Source of the DNA: Didymodactylos carnosus
Taxonomy: Eukaryota; Rotifera; Eurotatoria; Philodinida; Philodinidae
Length of the DNA: 42,662 nt
Direction: 5' to 3'
Assembly: GCA_905250885.1 (NCBI GenBank)
Contig: CAJNOQ010000710.1
Location: 1-42,662, forward strand
The notes under the pieces were generated by a model. The model worked only from the letters and a program-made list of their open reading frames with translations. It searched no databases and had not been told where the DNA came from. Shown here piece by piece: positions 1 through 11,491 of the stretch (position 1 is its first letter; every line of letters starts with the position of its first letter). The position numbers and the translations under genes are program-made.

Positions 1-1015
1 TAGCAAGTTTTTCCGACCAAAAATGACTGAGGGCTAATAAAAGTACGACAAAAAATTGAAAAGATGTCTCTTTTTCCCCACAGTACTCTAGCTATAAAGA
101 AATACTAAGGTCGCTCAAGCTAGGTAAATGTTCCTTTTTAGTTAGCTTAGGTTAGACCCAAAAATCTTTTTTTGCTTGGAAGCTTTTACTCTCAAAGGAA
201 TATCCCAAGTAAATCACGCCTAATCGTGACTTGACCATAAAATAAAAGTGAGAGAGGCTGATGTCTCTTAGTACATTTGTGGGTTTTACCGATAAGATTA
301 CGTTTGTCGCATGTGAAACATCGAGCACTCACGCTTGGCCTTTCAGAGAATCTATATCCGAAGAAGCTAGAACCATTCTGGCATCCTGCTTGCTAGAACC
401 ATTCTGGCATCCTACGAATGAGGCGGAATGGCTTAGCCCCAATCCACTGTGCGTCAAACAGGACCGACCTAATCTTTGCTACATCCTGAAAGCCACTAAC
501 AGCAAGCCGATCTGACACCGAGGATACTCACATTTGTGAAGACATCAATCTTTGAGTGCGTGTTCTCACTCCTGTGCATTTTTGTTTTGAGATCTTACAG
601 TCACTTAATTTAACTGAGCCTATACAGAAGAAGATGCCTTAGACTGGATGCATTATGTGAGACAAATACCCAGTCTTGATTCCATAAACTGATTAAAGAA
701 GATTAGTTCAACTCTCTGACTATCAGAAACTAGGAGTTCTTTCTCTTAACTTACTCTCTTCTTCTCTTTGAAACTGTTATGTACTCACCTTGTACAATAC
801 TCGACTTTTTTACAATAAGGAAGGTCGGAAAACCGATATAAACGGCAAAAAACACAAAGAATAATAGTCTTTAAACTAACGAGGGAAGGCTCCCAACTGT
901 TCAATCGCTTTTGAGACGAAATCTAGTGGATTATAGGTTATCGACTATGCTGATTCCGAATATGACCATGGCAGCTGCCCATAGATCTCTGACGATCCGG
1001 TTTTGGGAAAAACAA

Positions 1016-1020
<5 letters not shown>
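1..1020. other. Unassigned segment of distinct composition
   Basis: No gene is recognised. This stretch is visibly less AT-rich than the 2 kb after it and ends exactly at a 30-base A tract, so it could be the 3' part of a retro-inserted sequence or processed transcript. A plus-strand open frame at 261-515 (84 codons) resembles no family I know. A 22-base unit starting GCTAGAACCATTC occurs twice, at 365-386 and 392-413. Nothing like a reverse transcriptase or other transposon protein is visible. Confidence 0.3.

Positions 1021-1050
<30 letters not shown>
1021..1050 (+). repeat. A30 homopolymer tract
   Basis: Thirty consecutive A bases after a T-rich end. It may be a genomic poly(A) tail left by target-primed insertion of the segment to its left, or simply a microsatellite. 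No target-site duplication can be tested because the left end of the segment lies outside the window. Confidence 0.9.
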
Positions 1051-1052
<2 letters not shown>

Positions 1053-3213
1053 AAAGATCTTTCATAGCGAATGTATAGGAGAGTAATTTAATACTACAAA
1101 ACAACAAAAAGACAGTTTGTTATGGACAGATCGTTTGGCAATAATATTTAATCGTATAAGAAATAGACAACGAAACAAGATCGAAAACAACAACAACAAC
1201 AACATTATGACAAAAATATAACGACTTCTTTGTTAATATTGCGCGATTATCTGATAGTAGCAGCGAATATTTTATTATCAATTTGACGTTTATGTAGATG
1301 TATGATGTCCAATCATTATAATGTGAGTAATAAAATATTTTTGTTAAAAATAAATTTTAAATTTAACAATAAAAAATTTTCTTTTTTTTCACCTATTCTC
1401 TCTTAACTCTTTATATAATTAATTGTTTTTTAATAATAACTCTGTCGTTTGTAAGATATATAGATGTGTGGATAGATGGATTGTCTAGTTTACGTTTTCT
1501 TGAAAACTATTTTTCTTTTATTCATCTCTAGAATAATATATCGAAAGAAACTTACCATTATTGTAATTAACCTTGCGTTTCATCATACTTCTTCTGACAA
1601 AGATAAGCTTTCTAATAAATAGTTAATAATCTCCTCGAATGATGGTGACATACAATCTTTTGAAATGTGTGAAAATTTATTTTAATGCTCAATTTATGAA
1701 TGTTAAAAGAAGAATGAATAGATAAGAAAACTTTTCCATCTTTAATTATTTTTCATTAATACTGACATGGTTTATCCAAATACCAAGTTCAAGGGTTTTA
1801 TATTCATAATTATATATATATATATATATATATACACTCATATTGCTCATTTTTTTTTCAATCCTGTGACTGAGAAAATATCTTTCTCTTTATTCGTTTT
1901 CAACAATGTGTAAGCAGTAATAAGATGAATTCTTACACCTTTCGCTCTGGAATACAAAATATCTCAAAAAGAGAATCGTATTAAGTAATTTATTTATTCG
2001 TATTTTTAACGCGCCTCCGCAACCTTCCCCCCCCCCCCCTTCCTACCAAAAAAGGTGATTTTCGGCAGAAGTATCGATGTTGAGATTTATACATGGATAA
2101 CTTCCAATGTGTAGAAGTTTTCCTGAAACACTCAAAATGAGAAAAATTGATTGTTTTTTTTGTGAAAACTTCAGTTATTGAAAAATATGTCGCACATGTC
2201 TCTGAATGTGTTCGGAAGAATTAAACAAAAAAAATTCAAAAATCCGACTCTGTTAAGTTGTACCGGCAAGTCTTGGCTACATTTTGACACCAACCCGAAG
2301 TCTGTATCATTAGAATTGGATGAAAAATGTTTTACGGATGGATACTTACCTTTTAATTCTTACTGTTAGGATAACTTGGAATACTCAATATTTTAAGCTT
2401 AAATTTTTACTGTCAGCTGTCTAGTTACACATTCTATGAAAATGTCATTAAGAGCGGATGTTCTTGGACAAAAATTAGTTTTTGACAGGGGGGACCCTAA
2501 GTGAGACTTTCTCTTCATAAGAATCGAAAATTTTTTAAATTCATTTATTCTAAAAGAAAAGGAACTCTTTATATTAATAAATAGTTTTTAATTGAATTTG
2601 TTTCTAGATGTGTGTGACAGACTATATCAGAGCAAACAAAAGAAAGAGTTCAAGACTGTTTTACCTTGATTCCATCTAGAAACCAACAAAAACATTGTTT
2701 TTTCTTTTGAAAAAATACAGACGGAAATGCTCCTAGTCATCATTTTTTCATCCGTATTTTAGTGAAACGAAAGAAATCTGATAAAAAAATGCTTTTCTGA
2801 ACAGGTTTCTCATCAATTTTTAGACGATAGTTCGATATGCATGACAGCTGTCATTTTATATGAAAGAAGGTATCTCTGACAATTTATAAAACTTAGAAAT
2901 TAGTGTGCACTTCAAGTGCACTTTGGTAGCTAATAGCTGTCAATGTCTGTGATGCTTTGAATCGTCTCTTTTAAAGTTTAAAGTTCGGTCTGACATGTAA
3001 ATCAATGATTGTTGTTAGTACTCAATTAGTTGAATGATTTACGAAAAAACGATGTCATTTTACGTTGCATTACATTTTAAGTACCATTTTTAGAGATAGA
3101 GTACAAAAAAAAGGATAGTTATGTGCTTAATGTATACACTTTATAACAACATTACAAAAGAAAAAGTAATACTTTGAGATTATCTTTATTATTTATAGTT
3201 TAGACGGTCACTC
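1051..3213. other. Gene-poor AT-rich region
   Basis: No supported gene. It holds simple repeats: a CAA run near 1185-1203, a TA dinucleotide run around 1812-1833 and a run of 13 C around 2027-2039. There are two short near-perfect palindromes: 2841-2854 (ATGACAGCTGTCAT, with a CAGCTG E-box core) and 2905-2921 (GTGCACTT, one base, AAGTGCAC). Open frames here are short and look random. Confidence 0.6.
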
Positions 3214-3228
3214 TGGCTCTGCCTCTGC

Positions 3229-3282
<54 letters not shown>
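3214..3282. repeat. Compound CT / TA microsatellite
   Basis: A CTCTGG/CTCTGC-type imperfect start passes into a pure CT run and then into a TA run. It abuts the left target-site duplication of the Mutator-like element at 3293, so the insertion went into or beside a simple-sequence tract. Confidence 0.9.
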
Positions 3283-3285
<3 letters not shown>

Positions 3286-3292
3286 AATATAT

Positions 3293-4271
3293 GGACACTT
3301 ACATTTTTGATCCCGGAAATTTAGCACAATTGATCCCATGTACTAATTTTCATGAAAAAATGCACAAATGATCCCGGTTTTTCTAATAATTTTTAATTAG
3401 TTATATAATAACACAACTGATCCTCCAAAAAGCTATATTTTTTCTTGCATAACACAATTGATCCCGGAAAATTAGCAGATCATGGCACTGCATAGTCCTT
3501 TAACTGAGGCTCATTGACCAGTTATGTGGTCTCACTTTACCTATAGGATTTAGCTTCACAAAACATTGATATTATGGAGAAGACAAAAGAGCAGTTCGAC
3601 GAAAACAGAGTTCGACACAAAAAGAAACAAAATAAGCTAGCAAAAAATATAATCTTACAAGTATTCTAATCTTTGGATAATGCTAATTTAACTTTTTTTG
3701 GTCTGCCTTTTCCTTTTCTTTTACCAATTATTTGTAGCACTGGTTAACTACCCCATAACATTAATAAACTTAAAGCATGTACGTAAGTATATTCTTTTAA
3801 ACCAGTTTGACATATACAAAATAATGGTGGTAGTAGATGTGAACAGTTCACTAAACGTACTGAATTGAGCCAATTAGCTAATTCATCATAACTGCTCCGA
3901 GCCATTGCATAAAATTGTTGAACCCATGTAGTTGTATTCATGTTTTCATGTTTTTATGGTACTACATAAACATTTGGATTCACCTGTAAGATTTGTGTTT
4001 TATTCACTTGCCGTAACGATGTGTATGCAGTTAATTTTAAATGATCTTTATATGTAGATGTTGAAGGACTGTGTAGTGCTATGATCTGCGAATTTTTCGG
4101 GATCAATTGTGTTATGCAAGGAAAAATATAGCTTTTTGGGGGATCAATTGTGTTATTATATAACTATTTAAAAATTATTAGAAAAACCGGGATCATTTGT
4201 GCATTTTTTCATGAAAATTAGTACATGGGATCAATTGTGCTAAATTTCCGGGATCAAAAATGTATTTATCC
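3293..4271 (-). mobile_element. Mutator-like (MULE) non-autonomous element, 979 bp
   Basis: The two ends are inverted copies of each other over about 208 bp (3293-3500 and 4064-4271) with only scattered mismatches. The element is flanked by a perfect 9-bp direct duplication, TAAATATAT, at 3284-3292 and 4272-4280. Long terminal repeats with a 9-bp duplication are the classic signature of Mutator-like elements. The terminal repeats contain repeated GATCCC/GATCC motifs, plausible transposase-binding sites. The interior carries a minus-strand coding remnant (see next entry). The element is too short to be autonomous and is best read as an internal-deletion derivative. The superfamily call rests on structure, since the catalytic domain is absent. 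Confidence 0.8.
3654..3941 (-). pseudogene. Remnant of MULE transposase C-terminus
   Basis: Inside the 979-bp element, the minus strand is open from 3941 to 3744 and encodes a 65-residue peptide. It has the order FCIC, then about ten residues, then YVHALSLLML. This resembles the end of a SWIM zinc finger (CxC...CxH) as found after the catalytic core of MULE transposases, but the third cysteine appears replaced by tyrosine. A short distance on, in another frame, lies a basic segment IIGKRKGKGRPKKVK ending at a stop codon. Its GRP core is an AT-hook, a common C-terminal tail of DNA-binding proteins. The frame change and missing cysteine suggest decay. The assignment is inferred from weak motifs and agrees with the element's structure. 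Confidence 0.4.
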
Positions 4272-4820
4272 TAAATATATAACACATTTAATAAGATGCG
4301 TTTTTGTTAAAACTATTTTTAAACTTAATTAGTAGATCCACATTTTTTCTATGCGTAATCAACTGTTTCATTCGTACTCATTAAAGTATTTCTTTTAAAA
4401 GTTAACGGTCATTTACAATGACTTAAGAAGATATAAACACCTTATCACTATAAATAAGCAAGTTTCGAACATCGAAGAGATATTGTACTACTATCCGTTT
4501 AAAAAACAAGTTGGTTTAAGAATACCTTTTGATAGGAACAAGATAGAAATATGCGGTTTTCGCCATTCGATAATCAAAACCGAGACACATGGTTCTGCTG
4601 GAAAAACCGTTTCAAAATTATTCGTGAAAGTTGTTATTTTTTTATGAGAGTTTTGAAAAACCATGTTGATATTCTGATATAAATATTTTCATTTCTTTCC
4701 ACGGTTAGATAGTTCAAACAATGTCCTCGTCAAAATGGGACCTAAACGATCGCTTAATTTTTTATGGTTTAAGCATGGCATAGTATTTCCTAGAAATATC
4801 AGGATTGTTATTCCTTTAGG

Positions 4821-5045
4821 CAGAGATGCCACCGGCCAACAAAATCTTGACCGGTGATCGGCGTAAATGTGGCGACCGGACCGGACCGGTCGGTTAATCG
4901 GACATTTTTCAAAAACTTTGACCGGCAAGCGACCGGTGTTTTTTGCTTTCTGTTCGATATAAATGTGCTATTTTCTGTCACATGTTCTAGTTATAAGCTA
5001 AGTCAACCGGACTGGGAACGGGCGCCCGGTCCGGTTGCATCTCTG
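4821..5045. mobile_element. hAT-type MITE, 225 bp, CCGG-rich
   Basis: The element begins CAGAGATGC and ends GCATCTCTG, the CAG...CTG form usual for hAT transposons; the inverted match continues into CCGG-containing sequence. It is flanked by an 8-bp near-duplication: CCTTTAGG at 4813-4820 and CCTTTGGG at 5046-5053 (7 of 8). The interior carries about ten ACCGG/CCGG motifs in both orientations, which makes it an island of high GC in an AT-rich region. The two overlapping open frames on opposite strands here are by-products of this repeat structure, not genes. Confidence 0.75.
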
Positions 5046-5380
5046 CCTTTGGGTGTAGTAATCCCAAAGACAATGGAAACAAAGATTATTAACTACGCTG
5101 AATCTCATGGGTCATGTTTGTTTTTCGAAAAAAATTCAAAAGCCCAGTAATAACCTATATTAGGTGGCATCAAGTTAAACTCTATTTTATCCGTGTAATC
5201 TAATTTTATATTAAATACTAGTAAAAATGATTTTCTCACTCAGGATGCTCTAGAAATCTTTCCAAAATTTAAATATTTTCCATTGATTTTGAAAGCTTTT
5301 GTTGAATTACAAGGTTTTCTATTTTGTATAGTTCGATGCTTCACATGCTCAAAAGCCAGAGCCTAAACGTGGATTTACAC

Positions 5381-5818
5381 CAGAAACCGTCGCAGGACAG
5401 GGCTGCCATATTGTCCTGCCGCCCTGTCCAGCCGGGCAGGGCGATATATTTTTGTTGCCCTGCTCTGCAACAGGGCAGGGCAACAAAAAATTCCTTGATT
5501 TGCCCTGGGAGAGATTGATTTTTGAGATTTTCAAGCTTCTTTTTAAGTAAAATTTTGCGATCTCTCGTGTATGTGAAAATAAAAATGACAGCCAACTTTT
5601 CTAAAATTGATAATTAATAAAAAAAAGATTCTGTTACGCACGAAAAACACATCCAGTATTTGTGATGAGTTTCTTGAAGATAAAGTCTTCTAGGTTAAGG
5701 AGAAAAACTTTCTTTTGCACTGCAGGGCAGAGCCAAAAAAATTTGATGAGTAATTTTTTGACAGGGCAGAGCGGCAGGACAGGACAGGGCGAAAAAAGTT
5801 GCCCTGCGACGGTCTCTG
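5381..5818. mobile_element. hAT-type MITE family A, copy 1 (438 bp)
   Basis: Starts CAGAAACCGTCGCAGG and ends with the inverted counterpart CCTGCGACGGTCTCTG. The flanks are an 8-bp near-duplication, ATTTACAC (5373-5380) and ACTTACAC (5819-5826). Both subterminal regions are packed with GCCCTG/CAGGGC motifs in both orientations. The AT-rich core of about 220 bp is almost identical to the core of the copy at 21084-21538, with about four differences. It has no coding capacity; open frames here are repeat artefacts. Confidence 0.85.
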
Positions 5819-5829
5819 ACTTACACATA

Positions 5830-8113
5830 CTATGTCACTAGCATGAAACTCTGAGTTAACTTAATCTTGATGCTCATTGCACTGTGATAACTATATAATG
5901 GATGGATCCAAAGTTGGTTTAAAACAAAATGTCCAGCTCATTATTTCAAACCTAACGATGATTGAAAAATATTCCTTCTTGACTTCCTTTATCGAAAAGA
6001 ATCTTTTTTAGTAGAAATGTTTTGAAATCCTTGTAGAAATATTTCGAAAATATATGTAGAGTTAATTGTTCAGTACAAAAGTTGATTGCTGAACGAATAT
6101 AGACTACATAAAGAGATAGAGTAATGGGTAGCTATACATCAAACATTGGTAAGCAAAAAATAGTTCGGTTGAAATGTTAGCATTTCCATGTCATAATAAA
6201 TTCGGTTTATAATCAACTTTTTCAACATGCACACTTATAAAGCAAAATCGGGTAATATATAAAAAAATTATTATTGATTAAATAAAAAATTAGCAGTTAT
6301 CAAAAGTACTTTTTTTTCTCTCTATGCAAGGGAATATTTTCAGACTGTTTAAGTTACGACTGTTGCTCTTGATTCGGAAAGTCAATAAAGAAGTTTTTTT
6401 AACATAAATGTAGATAGAGCATCAAATAATGGTTCTAACGTATCTCTTTCACCATTTTTTGCAATGATCGTTATGCTGGCGATAACGAGTCTTGACGAAC
6501 ATTTTGTCTCAAAATTTTAGGCTCATCCGTCAAAGTATTACTATATATAGCATGCGTTACTATTGGAATTTACCTGTACGTTTTTAACTTTCTTTGTTTT
6601 TAAGAGATTTCTACAATTCAATGTATAAAGTGACACTTACTTATTTCTGTGTTCATTCTATTTCTGTATAGTTGACAATGGAACTATCTTTGATTTTAAT
6701 TATTCGTTTTCTATTATTATTGATCCGACAGAAACTACACAATAATTTGAAATGATCTAATAGACCATCTCGAAATCGTCTTATATTCTCATTATTTGTT
6801 CTTTCAATTCAGGATATGGGAGAAGAATTATATATAGTGAGATCTATTAAAATTCATAAAAGACAATAGAAAAAGTGTAGGTAGATATTAAATAAAGTTA
6901 ATTATTTAAAAATAATTAGATATTAAATAAAGTTTAAACAGTTTACTTACTCTTTTTCTACTTTTAATAAAGTGTGGATTTATATTTATAAGAGAAAAAA
7001 TAATTAATGAAGACAGCTAATCACAGTTAATTAAAAGAAAAAAAGATTATACTAAAATTAAAACTAAGAAAATCAGTGATTTTATTCAAATAGAATTAAT
7101 TCAAGAGAAGTTTATTTTAGATGACCTTTTGCACAAATTCATTGAATAGTAGTACAATTTATTTTCACCAGTAGAAGGTGCGAAAGAAAGACGACTTTTT
7201 GCCAATTTTGACAGACAGAGCGTCTGAAAAATTAGAATAATTTTTTTTTTGCAGAGATGATATCAAGGTACTATTTTGTGACGTTATTCGTAAGAATTTC
7301 TCCATGTTTTTTTCTTCTACAAGAAAATTCTACGAAATTATTATTGGATAGTTTATAACTTTTCTTTGTTTCTAATTAAACATAACTGAGACAGTGAAAT
7401 TATTTCCATTTATTAGACGTTTTGTCTTCATGCTATCTACTATATATATTTCAATAATTAATGGTTAACTATTGATCAAAAGCTCACCTGTAATCGACCT
7501 TTTTTACGTTAAAATTGAACGTTTTGTAATAAAACAACACTAATGCTAAAGTGAAACTACTATCCAATTAAAAATATTAGTGGACTTAGCTATTCTTTGA
7601 ATGACGCTAGTGAAAAGAGGTCTATTCATCATTGTGTTACCACGAAAGTACATCATACTGTGGAAAAATCAAGTTCAGAATATCTTTTGAAGATGATGAA
7701 CCACATGGATGTTTGAAAAGCCACCTTTGAGTCTTGATGTCAGTCTCTAATAACCTGTATATCTTCTAATATGGTTTTATAGTTCAGAATGTCTATTACA
7801 CATTTGCATAAACTCAAGTTTTGCACCCTTATCAAATATTAAGGATTTTTCTGCTAGCTCATAACACTCACAAAATTGTTTGAAAACTTTAGATTCTGTG
7901 AGATTCTATATTTCTTTGCTAAAACTTTGAAACTATGTTTTTATATTTCGTAGATTGTCATCTAAATTTCTGTAAAATATCGTTGCCGTACGACGTTTAA
8001 ATTTTTGTATATTTTTTCCGGCGATCTATGCATAAAAGATACTCATCTTCTCATATTTTCAGGCTATGAATTGTGGTATTTTTTCACTGAACTATATATA
8101 TTTTCTTTTTTAG
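5830..8113. other. Gene-poor region upstream of the ATPase exons
   Basis: I searched this stretch for the missing upstream ATPase exons (actuator domain, phosphorylation motif DKTGT, nucleotide-binding domain) and found none. It is AT-rich with stop codons in every frame. A 17-base direct repeat (AGATATTAAATAAAGTT) lies near 6883 and 6917 around a small palindrome. No transposon ends were readable. Confidence 0.5.
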
Positions 8114-10495
8114 TTATTATGTGAGTATGTGCGGAGATGGTGCAAACGATTGTGGTGCTTTAAAAGCAGCTCATGCTGGTATTTCACTATCCACTGCCGA
8201 TGCTTCTGTAGCAAGTCCGTTTACATCAAAAACTCCTACAATTGAGTGTGTACCGACAGTTATTCGGTAAGAAACTTAAGCGAGTTGTTAAAAATTGAAA
8301 TCAATTATTAGTTGAAAGACAAGGAGTAATTTCACTATTCGAATATCTGTTTTTGTTAAAATAAAAAGTCGTATTACTTTAGGCCGTATTTAACCAAATG
8401 AATACATTTCAAAAAAAAATTATCCATCTATCTTTTATTTATTCTAATATGAGTCCCCTGGAAATGGTAGTTTTTAAAACAAAAATCTTTTAGTTTAATA
8501 TTCAGTAATCCATTATTATGAACTAACAATTTTACACTTACTTAGTTATTGTAAATCAATATCAATGTGTAATACTAAAGTCGTTTGCTTCTTATTTTTT
8601 TATAGTGAAGGTCGAGCTGCCCTTGTTACATCGTTTGGTGTAGTAAAATATATGGTTGCATACAGTTTAACACAATTTATGTCTGTTATTATGCTTTATA
8701 CGGTAATAACAATATGTGTTTTAGAGATGTGCACGGGTACCATTTTCCAACCCGGATTCGAGAACTTTGTACTCGGCTTATGCCTAAAAGTTTTCTTCTT
8801 TTCGGTTTCCAGCTAAAAACTTTTGTTTTTCTGCTGGAGATGTCAAGTTATCGTTATGTTCACAAGTAACTCTTTTAAAACTTAATGTATTTTAGCTAAA
8901 ATTTTGAATTTTTTCACTAAAATTTTGTGGTTTTCCACTAAAACCTTCTGGATTTTGGATAAATTTAAAAAAACAAAACTCGCACTCGTAACTGCTCTAC
9001 CCGTATCCGACTGGTACCCAACAACTTTCTTACGCTTACCCAACCTTCGGGTTAGATTGCACATCTCTAATGTACTTATCTCCTCTGTATAAGACTTAAG
9101 AGAACTATACAGAGGCTTACAGCAACCAAATTTCGATATCCGATCGATTATTACTGCACAAATCCTAATTGTATCGTGTTATTTTATTAGATTGGTAATA
9201 ATTTAACGGATCCAGAATTTTTATACATCGATTTAGGTTTGATAACGTTATTAGTACTCTTGTGTAAGTGTCCATAATCAGAAACTTTCTAAATATCATT
9301 TTTATATTTATTTTTTCCTCCTTTAGTTAGTCGTACAGCATCCTATCCGTTTTTGGATCCAAAACCTCCTCGAACAAAATTGATATCATGGGTAAAATGA
9401 TATAGCAGTAATATTGAAGATCAATAATAATCGATTCTTTTTTTTCATTACAGAAACCACTTGTATCGATTATTGGTCAATTATCTATATGTATAGCATT
9501 TCAAGCTTTTATATTTATCTACATTCAAAAATTACCATGGTAGAGTCATTTTTTGATAGTTGGAAATGATCAAATTCGATATTATTTTAATATTTTAGGT
9601 ACGAGGCGTACGAATTTAATACGGAAAAAGATTATCGGTCTTATATTAATACAGCTGTATTTTGCCTGTCAACTTATCAATACATTTGGGAATCTATTAT
9701 TTTCTCGCGTGGAAAACCATATCGACAATCAATATTCTCAAATTGTATGTGCATTTGTTATCTAATATTGAAAGTGATAATACATTGTTTTTTTTTCTAT
9801 TTAAAAGGGTTATTTTTGGCTTCTATTATTATATGTTTTACATTTAATACAATATTATTACTCTCGCCAGGAATTGAACCACTTTGGAACATTATTCAAG
9901 TGAGCAATAATTGTCTATAACAATAATCTTCCGAAGTTAAAACTTTTATTTTATTTTAGCTACGAATGTTTCCCGATTTCAACTTCAAGCTATTGATACT
10001 TGGCTTGACAATACTGAACTTTTTGCTCATGTTTCTATTTGAGGTAAGGAAAAAAATAACGACAAATAATATTGTTTACACTAATTCTCATTGTTATCAA
10101 ACGACTAACTGTTGTTCCCTAATTGTTTGTAGGAATATTTTATTGAAAATGATCATATAAGTTTTAAACGACATCAAAATGATAGTAATATGATGTCTTC
10201 TGTTGATAATGATTATACAAGAAATATTCGTTCTGATCTGCACTACGTTCGAATTGAACATCAAATTCGTCAGACACCAAATTGGCCTCCGATTATTACT
10301 AATGCTGAAGACAGAACAATTAATTCGATTGTCACCAGAACACATGATATAACGAATAATAATCATCATGACAATAACTCGATAGCTATTGATGATTCTT
10401 TTGGAAGTACAAATCATTTAATTACTACAACAGTAGGAAATATTCAACGATCAGGGTCTACGCCTAACAATGATCTTTATTCAATCCATCTTTGA
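8114..10495 (+). CDS. P5B-type cation-transporting ATPase (ATP13A2/ATP13A3-like), C-terminal part
   Basis: Nine exons can be joined in frame: 8114-8266, 8606-8702, 9191-9263, 9327-9391, 9454-9539, 9599-9744, 9808-9899, 9960-10043 and 10133-10495 (stop TGA). The first exon encodes the conserved hinge [18 protein letters not shown] followed by [16 protein letters not shown] and [12 protein letters not shown], specific to P5B pumps of the lysosomal/endosomal polyamine-transporter group. Later exons encode the hydrophobic C-terminal membrane segments, e.g. [14 protein letters not shown] and [18 protein letters not shown], then a polar tail with the WPP motif seen near the end of animal members. 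The actuator, phosphorylation (DKTGT) and nucleotide-binding domains are not in the window, and exon 1 begins mid-codon at a clean acceptor. The gene is therefore either split by a very long intron or truncated. Family assignment is secure; orthology within ATP13A2-5 is not resolved. Confidence 0.9.
8722..9069. mobile_element. hAT-type MITE in ATPase intron 2, 348 bp
   Basis: Perfect terminal inverted repeats: TAGAGATGTGCA at the left and TGCACATCTCTA at the right, followed inwards by inverted GGGTACC / GGTACCC motifs. The flanking octamers ATGTGTTT (8714-8721) and ATGTACTT (9070-9077) agree at 6 of 8 positions, as expected for an old 8-bp duplication. A TA-type duplication cannot be excluded. 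The left end lies only 19 bp after the exon's 5' splice site. Without it this intron would be about 130 bp. Confidence 0.75.
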
Positions 10496-11491
10496 ACTAT
10501 TTCTTTTGTTGTTGTTGTTATTATTATGATTATTATTATTTTACTTTTATTGTGTGTTTCAACAGAACACTCACGGAATGTTTGATCATATTCCATACAA
10601 CTGTCCACTGTCTTTACTTTATAAATATATTATTACTCTATTTATCGTTATATAACTGCTGGTCGGTTATGTCTTTTTGTATGAAATTTTTACCTATGTT
10701 TGAATTTATGAAAAATAGGACTAATTTTATGCCATTCGATATCCTCATTCTTGACTTTGAAGTTGATTATTGTGAATTTAACAATTTGTGGACATGAAAA
10801 TGAATCCTACAGTTTCTTTATATTTCATATTTTTTTTTTCTGAGTTCTGTCTTAATCTGAAAAATCAGTTGTTGTTTTGAACGCCTCTTTTTAATGATTC
10901 GCAACTTTCATCCGTGTGTTTCTCTGCACTTCTTTTCCTAACAACGTTTATTCAAATGAGAGCAAAATGTCTTTTTCCTTATCATTAACTTGGTGAGTAT
11001 GTTCCACCTTGTTTCGTTCTTCATTAATATAAGCTTATTTATTTTATGTTCGGGTCATTGCATGTACCTTTGCAACTGTTATTACTTGTTCATCAGTCAA
11101 CAATAATTTCATTAATACTTTTTTTTTGCAGCCATACTTACAAAGTTGTTTCTAATTGGCAGTTATTTTCTGTACTAGTACATTCTATATACGTCTTTCT
11201 ATTATTTGTTCTTGTTTCTGTTAATGATGATTAAAATAAATTTTTATGCATTTTATCCTTATTTAAGAGCATAATTTAGTCGTATTATACTATTTTCGTA
11301 CGGTATTTATACTTTTTATCATTAATAAAACTCATCCCTTTTAGATAAATATGTCGTCATGAATGTTATAATCGTACTCATTTTCCTACTAGTCATATTT
11401 TAAACGATATAACAAAAAAAGAAGGTAAAACTATGAAAGATCATCACTTTTATAGTCACTAATAGCATGGATTTTGTTATCTGTTTCTAAG
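10496..11491. other. ATPase 3' UTR and intergenic region
   Basis: No gene is supported. The start is rich in GTT/ATT triplets. Possible polyadenylation signals (AATAAA) occur near 11236 and 11323, so the 3' UTR could be up to about 800 bases. The first exon of the next gene must lie here or be very short, but I could not identify it. Confidence 0.5.

Noticed and set aside
3214-3282. Possible telomere-like or regulatory repeat
   Set aside because: It is a plain CT/TA microsatellite with no telomere motif.
4689-5150. Opposite-strand open frames of 79 and 98 codons
   Set aside because: They span the CCGG-rich MITE and its target duplications; no coding signature on either strand.
5324-5828. 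Several overlapping open frames on both strands rich in Cys, Pro and Gln
   Set aside because: They are produced by the GCCCTG/CAGGGC repeats of the hAT MITE and recur in copy 2; not genes.
10097-10417. Minus-strand frame of 106 codons
   Set aside because: Shadow of the last ATPase exon, which is supported by splice phase and conserved residues.
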